NCBI GenBank assembly: GCA_029378245.1
Contig: JARKIF010000024.1
Span: 62,001-126,000, forward strand
Direction: 5' to 3'
DNA length: 64,000 bases
Source: Roridomyces roridus
Taxonomy: Eukaryota > Basidiomycota > Agaricomycetes > Agaricales > Mycenaceae
In this document: positions 56,817 through 64,000 of the stretch, one piece after another
Position numbering within the stretch: the stretch's first letter is position 1
Layout of the letters: every line of letters starts with the position of its first letter
Made by a program: the position numbers and the translations under genes
The notes under the pieces: generated by a model
The model's input: the letters and a program-made list of their open reading frames with translations, nothing else
The model's database searches: none
Told to the model about the DNA's origin: nothing

Positions 56817-58191
56817 ATGTCTTCCAACAACATCCCAACGCAGGACGCAAACCAACCTGCCTGCGAGTCGTATCTCATCATCGGTGGCGGCACGCCTCTC
56901 GGAGAATCCCTCATCAAATTACTTCTATCCCGGCGCAAAGATGCAAATATCGCTATCCTGGAGGCACACGCGCTTCCTCCAGCGCAAGCCGAACGTTTCC
57001 CCAATCAAGTCCGTGTCTTCGTGGAAGATATGCAATCTCAGAAACGACTGCTCGCTGTGCTCGAATCGGTACGTCGGGTCAATATTGCTTGACATACCTT
57101 TGAAGGGAGGAGTAGACACAGCCGACGTGCATCATCCACACTGGCACGCTATCCACGACCGACATGATGCGTATCTTGTACCCCACACCCACGGACCCGC
57201 CGCTTTCCGCCAAAAATCCAAACCCTTCAATGGCGGTGATAAAGGCGGTATGCACCGCGCAAATTAATGGCACGCAGAACCTCATCTCTGCGATGGCGGA
57301 ATTCGGTGCACAGAAGCAGAGGCTGGTGTACGTCTCAAGTGCTGACATTGTTTTCAACGGCAAGGAGCGGCCGAATTTGTGTGAAGCCGATGCACCGTAC
57401 TTGGACCGATGTTGGAAGGAGGACTTCGAGGGTTGGGCCAAGAGTGAGCCACTTGTGCTTGCGTCGAGTGGCCGAAATGGTTTGACGACGGCAGCGATCC
57501 GGCCTGCCATGTCTTACGGGTGAGTGTGCAAATTCGACCCAGTATATCATTTACAAACCCCCTTTACAGACGAACTCCACAGGACTTCCGCACTCTCGCG
57601 AGGCAAGACGGTTTGATCCACATCGACAACAACAAGCGTTTATTAGACCGTACCTTCACGGACAATACGGCCCACGCATGCCTCCTCGCTGCCGACAGGC
57701 TCTCCCCAGACCATCGACAGCACGCATCCACTGCAGGCCGAGCATTCTTCATCACCGATGGCGAAGCGCGCCCAATATGGGACTTTACGCGCGACGTCCG
57801 TGCTGCGGTGGCTCACGCTATACCCCCAGAACCGACCACCCTGAGCGGGGCTACGCTTCTGGCCGGCGCGGGGTTATCGTCGTTCAGGTTTTGGAGGAGT
57901 AAGAAGAAGACGTCGGAGGCACCAAAAAACAACGTGGCGTTGAATTATGCCATGTGTGTGACGAGGACGTATGACATCTCCCGTGCGAAGGAGGTGCTCG
58001 AGTATTTGCCTGTTGTTTCGTATGACGAGGGAGTGAGGTTGACGGCAGAGGTGCGCTTGATTTGTTTGGTGTCGGAATTTCCTGACAGGTGCCAGTGGTA
58101 CCTTGAGAGGCAGTTGAAATTATGTCGTGCGCGGCAGCCTGTCGCGGCGAGTCAAACCAACCCTCCTCCATATGCTGGGAAGGAGCTGTAG
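56817..58191 (+). CDS. NAD(P)-dependent 3-beta-HSD/Erg26-like dehydrogenase
   Basis: Four exons: 56817-57068, 57122-57519, 57570-58050 and 58096-58191, with introns of 53, 50 and 45 nt. About 408 residues. The N-terminus carries the Rossmann motif YLIIGGGTPLGESLIKLLL; exon 2 has CIIHTGTLSTTD, INGTQNLISAM and LVYVSSADIVFNGKERPN, the extended short-chain dehydrogenase pattern of sterol C-3 dehydrogenases. Exon 3 ends ALNYAMCVTRTYDISRAKEV with LEYLPVVSYDEGVRLTAE, then WYLERQL, typical of the Erg26 C-terminus. Erg26 removes the C-4 carboxyl group during sterol synthesis; paralogues act on other hydroxysteroids. The catalytic Tyr-x3-Lys is not obvious: the Lys candidate in EGWAKSE has Glu four residues before it. 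The third intron keeps the frame if retained. Start chosen at the first ATG (MSSNNIPTQ). Confidence 0.8.
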
Positions 58192-58317
58192 CCGCAGGAA
58201 CTAATTCAAACAATAACAAGTACTCGCTATATGAATGCCGCACGCTCACGATTCTTTCTCCTTTGACCGCATGTTCAGATGTCAGAGTATAGTTACATTC
58301 TTATACACGAGGTGTGA

Positions 58318-61300
58318 TTATGCATCGTTTGCTTGCTCGCGGCGCCTCCGAGGAGAAACTAGTGGATCTGCCAAGTGTTCATCCAAAATTCCATCGACCG
58401 CCTCCGAAACCAGGGCCGAATCTCTATCCACCTCTCCCAGACGTATGCGGTTCGCCAGACCCCTCAAGGCCTCATAAATTGCCATCCTCTCCGAGCCGAA
58501 CGGAACGATCCACACGCGTGGAACCTGGCCGTTCATGATCCTCACCGCATGCAACTCTATCCGGCCCCTCCCCCGTTGCGCGCGAGAGGTGAGATCGAGC
58601 CACTCGTTGGAAGGATTGATGACATCCGCAATCAAGTCTGGCACCTCCGGAGGGTCCTGAACCATCACTTCGATTGTAAAAATGGGCGGCGACTGGCAAA
58701 GGTTGAAGAGCGTGATGAAGAGCGGCGGTGAATCGGCGGGGTAGGCGGAGAGTATTCTGGCCTGCGTGGTACAAATGCCGCTTTGATGTGTGAAATACGT
58801 TTGGAGCATCAGCGTTCGTAGGAATGAACGTTCGGAAAATGTCATCGTAGGATCTTTGCTGCGTTGCGCTGCCCGACGCAGTGCGAGTCACATTAGTCAA
58901 GTATACCCGGAAGGAGTCGGCTGGGCATACTGAGGAGAAGAGATTGATGAGAAGAACAATATTCGCGGTGCCCCTCGCGCCAGTCGGTCATCTGACACTC
59001 TCTAGAACAATAGTAAAATGCCTGACATCCGTTGCAGCGCCCGGCCATGAGATCAGCTTCCTTGATAATCCCGCACTGCGCAAAAGTGAGCCCATCGAAA
59101 CATGTCAAATGAGAGTACCAACCTCAACATTATCACAACCCTTGAGGGCCGCAAATTCGTCCGAGATATACTCGTCGACGACTCCGATGTGATGGTTGGC
59201 GAGCCGAAGAAAGTTAATCCACTCGTCATATAGTGGGCTCTTGTAAGCGAAACCGGTATCGCGCGGATACGGAAGACGGATCAAGTCCGAGTCGGAGGAG
59301 AGCGCGATGTAGAGCGGTTGGTGTTGCGTAGTTGCAACACGAGAAAGCAAGAGAGAGAGTTCGGGGGAACTCTTATATAATCAGTCGAGTGAGGGATCTT
59401 CACCGCTACGAGTAGATTCACGAAGCTTTGCACCGTGAATGTAGACGAGTTTAAAAGTAATACTACAAAGCTTTGCGTCGTAGGATTACTAGTTGACGAA
59501 GATAACAGTATAAGAGCCTTGATCGCTGCGAATAGATTCCCGAAGCTTTGCGCCGAAGAATGTAAACGAGATAAAAGAGAATACTACAAAGCTTTGCGTC
59601 GTAGGGTTCTCAGTTGATAAAGGCGGTCACTTAGATGCTTGTAATACCTCAAAGCTTTGCGTCGAGTGTAGTACAAGGAGATAAGTGCAGTAGTGTACGT
59701 CGAGTACACAAGGTTCACACAATTAGTGAGAGGTTCAACAAGCGTTGGATTGAGTAGGTAGGTACAGGATAAGATGTCTCAACAGGAGGGAGAGACACCC
59801 TTTTATACTCTACTGAGAAGGCTATGTTACTGTGGTGCGCAGTCTAGCGCAGTCGATGCATAGTCAAGTCTGACTGTGGTCGACTGCGGTTCGACTCAGA
59901 CCAAGTCATTGAGGCGGTGACCCGCAGTCAAGTTCAAGGCAATGTACACTGGACTTGATTGCGGAGATATCACTGGGACTCGCTGTTGAACCGTGAGAGA
60001 GAGAGAAATCAAGATTAGACCCGCGATCAATGATTGTTGATTGCAAGCCGAACCGTAGATAAATACATGAAGGCTAGCGAAATCGCGAAAAATAAATAGC
60101 TACGGCTGGAGAATGAATAAGTACAGATGTTCCATCACAGCTCTGCTCGAAGTCGCCCCGTGCAACGACTCCAATCACGTCGTCATACGATGCCTTGATG
60201 GCGGAGGCCGAATGATAAAACACCATGCCTGCAGGCAACACTTGGTGCAAGAACAACCGCACTTGACGATCAAGATTCACCCGCCCACTCACGAATCGCT
60301 GACGGCCGCATTCGAGCGTGATCAACGCAAGGGCGCGGAGCAGACCGCGGTGGATCAACTTAGGGAGCCAGACCTTCGCCGAAATCTCTAGAAGCATGTG
60401 TTCGACCAGCGTGAGGCAACTGTCTATCGCTACCGGCACGTGCTGATCCGCCCCCAAAGGTCGCAGAGGAAGAGGACAGCGCTGACGAGCTCCCCGGAAA
60501 AATCCTGGGCACGAAGCGAGACCAGCAATGACGCCCGTGGTGCTCTACGTTGTCCCAGCGATAGCGGTTCGCAGTCGGTGGCATTCATGATGAAGAGCAG
60601 AAGCTTGTCGATATATGCCACGGAAAGCGAGGGCTCAAGAGGCGGACCGTGGATGGTGGCGCGCAAAAAAAGTACGAGGAGGAAGGCCAGGCGATCCACT
60701 GATCCCGCCGCTTCCACCATCTCTTCGAATTGGCTGCGCCCAGGACGCGCGGACCTGCCACCGAGAAAGTCGGCAATGGTATACATGAGCTTCTTCCGAA
60801 CGTCTGGGTTGTCGATTTGGGGTAGAAATCCCCAGCTTTTGACGAGGCAAGCCCAAAAACCCGGTGTTGTGGCTATGAGCTTCTCAGTTTGCGAGTCGCC
60901 GCGAACCGCGTCGACGAATCCGATAAAGTCGAGGTACAAAAACTTTTCGGAGGGTAGTATGTCGGTGCCGAGCCCGAGAAGCAGATCTCGATGCACGTGC
61001 ACAAAGTGGAACCAGGGCCAGGCGCGCGGCCACATGGATGGGCCAACGTCCCCCGGGGTGCTCAGATTGAATACGCAATGGAGAGAAATCAGTGCGCACA
61101 GGACATTCTCGCGAATGGCCGGCCGGCGATGCAGATCGTCAAGCTGCTCGGATCTGGGGATTTTTTGTGGATCGAGATTGGCGAAGAAGACGGGCAGGAA
61201 AGCAAGACGTTGAGACGACGTAAGGGACTGCTGGTTGATTATTTGCCTAGCTGCATCGACATCTGTGGAAGTTCTTGATGGCTTGGCTGCTTTGTAGGCG

Positions 61301-61415
61301 ATATCCTGTCGCCAGCACTGCTCAGACCGACGTATTCGAGAGGCAGAGATATTGATCTCACCCGGAGGGATGAGGGCAGTTGCCCGATGTTCTTCATCTT
61401 CAATGCGGGATGCAT
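58318..61415 (-). pseudogene. MYND zinc-finger protein, disrupted by frameshift and insertion
   Basis: Starts at ATG 61415 with MHPALKMKNIGQLPSSLR, the standard opening of a large Agaricomycete family; a 44-nt intron (61318-61361) follows. Next, VDAARQII, LAFLPVFFANLDPQKI and a helical region (VGPSMWPRAWPWFHFVHVH, EEMVEAAGSVDRLAFLLVL). In the G-run near 60452-60456 one G is missing: LFLCDLWG must shift frame to ADQHVPVAIDSCLTLVEHML. After DFEQS the gene is cut by about 0.8 kb of repeat-rich sequence. Coding resumes with YKSPLYDEWINFLRLA; an intron at 59076-59128 splits the MYND finger, CDN|CGIIKEADLMAGRC with NGCQAFYYCSRECQ and HREYC. The C-terminal exon runs from TFSERSFLRTLML to RRRREQANDA. 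MYND fingers bind proline-rich partners; here the gene is probably dead. Confidence 0.75.
59355..60090. repeat. Repeat-rich insertion in the MYND gene
   Basis: About 700 bp with no similarity to the MYND family. Its left part contains five copies of AAGCTTTGC(G/A)(T/C)C(G) at about 59423, 59468, 59539, 59585 and 59652, arranged as a duplicated unit of roughly 115 bp in which two copies alternate. Its right part is G/A-rich and includes GAGAGAGAGAGAAATCAAG. A retrotransposon LTR is possible, but I could not find clear TG...CA ends or a target duplication. Confidence 0.45.
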
Positions 61416-61492
61416 CGTACTGCGAGTGGCTCAGGGACGGATGCACGACGTTGGCCAGATGGATTGCAGATGGAAGCGAGTAAAGAAGAGAC

Positions 61493-62146
61493 TAGTGCTG
61501 GCCAAAAATACGATACGAAAAATATATTTTGAATATATTCACAAAAATACGAATACAATACGCCGCGGGCGCTGGACTTAGAATACGGCTACGGTGAATA
61601 CGACTACGCTACAATATGGCTACAATATGATATGCCGCTGAGCGTATTCAAATATATTCGGTTACGATGGTGCCTCCAAATTGGACTGATCCGGTGATGA
61701 TCCGGGCGCAATCAGGTGGCACTCCATCATCTGGCAGACTGATGGGCTTCTGACAAGGGGTTGCCGTTGATCTGTGCCCAATTTAGTGACACTGGTGATG
61801 ATGGATCACTTGATGGTAGTGTCTCATCAATGATCACCAAGATGCCGCTCCTCAATGATGGCAAGTCAAAGCTCGGATGGAGTCATGGTAGGTTGGAATG
61901 TCATTCGCAATGTGCAGGGCTGAATTATCAGCACTCTGACTGCCCAGGCAAGCATAGGCTGTAGGTAGGATGGAGTGCACATGGAGTGCCGAATATATTT
62001 TGAATATAGTCAAAATATATTCATATTCATACCGAGAATAGGCTACGATACGCTACGGATACGATATGGGCTTGGAGGGCGGCTACGATATGAATATGAC
62101 TACGATACGGGAAATCCCGTATTCGTAGCGTATTTGGCCAGCACTA
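61493..62146. mobile_element. hAT-like MITE, 654 bp
   Basis: Flanked by the exact 8-bp duplication GAAGAGAC (61485-61492 and 62147-62154). Inverted ends: left TAGTGCTGGCCAAAAATACG, right (reverse complement) TAGTGCTGGCCAAATACGCT. Both subterminal regions are full of TACGATACG-like and AATATATT palindromes. The centre has a few hundred bases of unrelated sequence with no gene. TAGTG ends and an 8-bp duplication fit hAT. It lies just upstream of the MYND gene start. Confidence 0.88.
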
Positions 62147-62331
62147 GAAGAGACGAGTGCTTGTCCGTGTTTGGTTGATTGACGTCTGGGATCTACTTAG
62201 CCGAACTGGAAGTATCGGCCGACAAGTGCCGAATCATTGCCGAGTGAACGATACTTCAAGTTCTTTCTGAATTCTGCCATCACGCTTTCATATCAGCAAG
62301 AATTTAAGTATTCGGTGTATGCATGCCAAGT

Positions 62332-63255
62332 TCAACTAAGATCACCTCTCGTCCCAGCTTCTCGTTCCAGACTACGTACCGCAAGGTCTAGCAAAATCCT
62401 CGAATACAAAATATGAAAATGCATCACTATCCTCTGGCGCAGGTTGAATATTCCTGTATCAGCCAGAGCCGCAGTCGACATGGACTCTGTGCTCGGTGGT
62501 AGCTTCTTGTCGGCGGGCGGAGAGAGGATGAGATGAGATGTGAAGAGGAGGCAGACGGTCTCGGTGTCGGGCGATGGTTCCTCGACGGCGAAGGAGTGAT
62601 AGCCTCCCATGAGGCTGACCCTGACGTTGTCGGACGAGGATGGACGGAGCCACCACGACGCTATCAGAGGGCCGTGCAATAGTCCTTTGCTGGTGGGCGC
62701 GGAGGTCATGGCATCGTGTTCTTCAACTATGAACTAAGTCATGCAAATTTCAGAGTCCTGCGGACAATAATGAGCGAAGAAACTCACCCCACCACCCAAA
62801 ATCTTCGCCTTCTCAACAAATCGACGCTCACCCTCGAGGTCGATGTCCGCGCCGCCCTTGCGCAGGTCGAATATGAACCCGGCACGCGCCACAGCAGAGA
62901 GGATATACCGTTCGATGCGGAGCGGCCAGGTTCCCCAGAATGCACGCGCAAACAACGTCAATGGTGGATCGGCCTCAGTGGTGGCCATGGATTCGGATGG
63001 AGGGGGGAATAGATAATGACGGGGGACGGACACAGCCCACATATCACCCGCGTGGGTGCGCAACCAGCCTTCTGTTCCATCACCATCGTTTGTGCCATTC
63101 ATTCCAAACGCTGGCGCATCACGACGCGTCGAAATTTCGAGAGCGCGGGCAACGCGGAGGGTAGGGTATGCGGTTTCGAGGCGGCGGTGGTAATAGAGGA
63201 TTCCGAGAATAGTAGCTGGCACGGCACCTAGAGTGAGGGTCTTGAGGCGAAGCAT
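62332..63255 (-). CDS. Protein of unknown function with an N-terminal membrane segment
   Basis: Two exons, 63255-62788 and 62733-62332, with a 54-nt GT-AG intron. 289 residues, no break. It starts MLRLKTLTLGAVPATILGI, one hydrophobic helix at about residues 6-22 with a short basic N-terminus, which suggests a membrane anchor or a mitochondrial or ER signal. The middle contains GDMWAVSVPRHYLFPP, LTLFARAFWGTWPLRIERYI and AKILGGG. The second exon has LLHGPLIASWWLRPSSSDNV, VRVSLMGGYHSFAVEEP and ends REAGTRGDLS. The sequence looks well conserved in character, but I do not recognise the family. The start is the only ATG before the hydrophobic helix. Confidence 0.75.
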
Positions 63256-64000
63256 GCGATCGTATGCCGGAAAGGGCCTGCTTTATAGGAATCCAAGACT
63301 CGCCGTGACACGCCGAAGGCACCCGAGACCTTCCGAAGAGTTGTCATCCTGAAACTCTGCATTGATTGAATCGCAGGCATGCAGTGTCACCGGCACCTTG
63401 CCGACATCCAGAACGCACGAATGGATAGAACCACGATGGAACGATGGTGGGGCGCATTGACGGTGGATTCTGGAAGACAAAGTTGAGACAAAGGGCCAGG
63501 CGGTGACTCATCGATCACTTATCGCTATGACTGCCGACTGATTTCGCATCACAACCTTTCACTCTCAGCGGTACTTAGCGGTAACAAGTTTGATCCTGAC
63601 CTTCGTTATCTCCGCCAGACTGGGCCTGACTTGTTTCTGAATCTATGCTCGTAGCCTGTACATTGAGCAGTCCACCACTGCTCTTAGTAGAGATGGACAT
63701 CAATTTTCCAACCAGAAATCAACCAGAAATCACTCGTTTTACTTGGCTTTGAGGCCATTGCTTGCGCATGGCAGAAACGATTCCGCTGCTGGTATTTGAT
63801 TGAAACTTGCAGAGCTATCATGCTCATTGCGGCTGAGAAACGGCCGGGGCTCAGTTGCCGCCAACGAATCAGAACGATAAAAATGCTGAACTTTCGGCGG
63901 CTAGGCGATATCGGCACTGATGAGATCAACGGGGTATTCATTGACCCCGTGATTGCAGGTACGCCGGAGCATGCCGTGATTAAACGGATACTAATTCGGA
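63256..64000. other. Right-edge interval without recognised gene
   Basis: About 745 bp upstream of the minus-strand gene. Nothing recognised; a duplicated phrase 'CAACCAGAAATCA' occurs twice in tandem near 63708-63735. Confidence 0.3.

Noticed and set aside
59320..59345. LTR end at the GTTGCGTAGTTGCAAC palindrome
   Set aside because: No matching end or duplicated flank on the other side of the insertion in the MYND gene.
1..64000. CRISPR array, rRNA or bacterial-type operons
   Set aside because: No regularly spaced direct repeats with unique spacers and no rRNA signature; introns and retroelements show a fungal nuclear genome.

Overview
The window is eukaryotic, and almost certainly from a mushroom-forming basidiomycete (Agaricomycetes). 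Genes carry many 44-65 nt GT-AG introns. The gene families are typical of that group: GMC oxidoreductase, TPR-CHAT protease-like protein, DUF6534-type and GPCR-type membrane proteins, MYND zinc-finger protein, and a multi-copy F-box family opening with a coiled coil followed by (I/V)YP(V/I)LTLP. Transposons are fungal types: a Tad/L1-like LINE, Copia, a chromodomain Gypsy and hAT-like MITEs.

Layout. 0-8.5 kb: the start of a gene running off the left edge, a GMC oxidoreductase (minus), a broken F-box gene (plus) and a large TPR-CHAT gene (minus). 8.5-11 kb: nothing recognisable. 11.16-18.3 kb: a decayed LINE on the minus strand, whose ORF1 start is split by a hAT-like element that itself contains a second hAT-like element; each has its own 8-bp target duplication. 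18.3-24.2 kb: gene-poor, with two arrays of 12-bp palindromes and A/T-rich hairpin sequence. 24.3-29 kb: a DUF6534-like membrane gene (minus) and a seven-helix receptor (plus). 29.6-31.1 kb: a second broken F-box gene. 31.2-32.06 kb: repeated units resembling small Pol III genes. 32.06-37.46 kb: an intact Copia element with LTRs that look identical, inserted in the last of those units. 37.5-45.4 kb: an F-box fragment, then a MITE carrying a decayed chromodomain Gypsy. 45.4-56.3 kb: an F-box cluster (two intact genes, one with an in-frame stop, one frameshifted) that looks like duplication of a divergent pair. 56.8-63.3 kb: a 3-beta-HSD/Erg26-like dehydrogenase, a disrupted MYND gene with a repeat-rich insertion, a third hAT-like MITE and a two-exon gene of unknown function.

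How it fits together. There is no metabolic operon. This is accessory sequence in which fast-evolving families, F-box and CHAT, sit among nested transposons. F-box proteins select targets for ubiquitin ligases and CHAT proteins are caspase-fold proteases linked to immunity and cell death, so a role in recognition or defence is possible but is inference. The strongest direct evidence is structural: target-site duplications, terminal inverted repeats, LTR pairs and frame-breaking lesions that can be read off the sequence.
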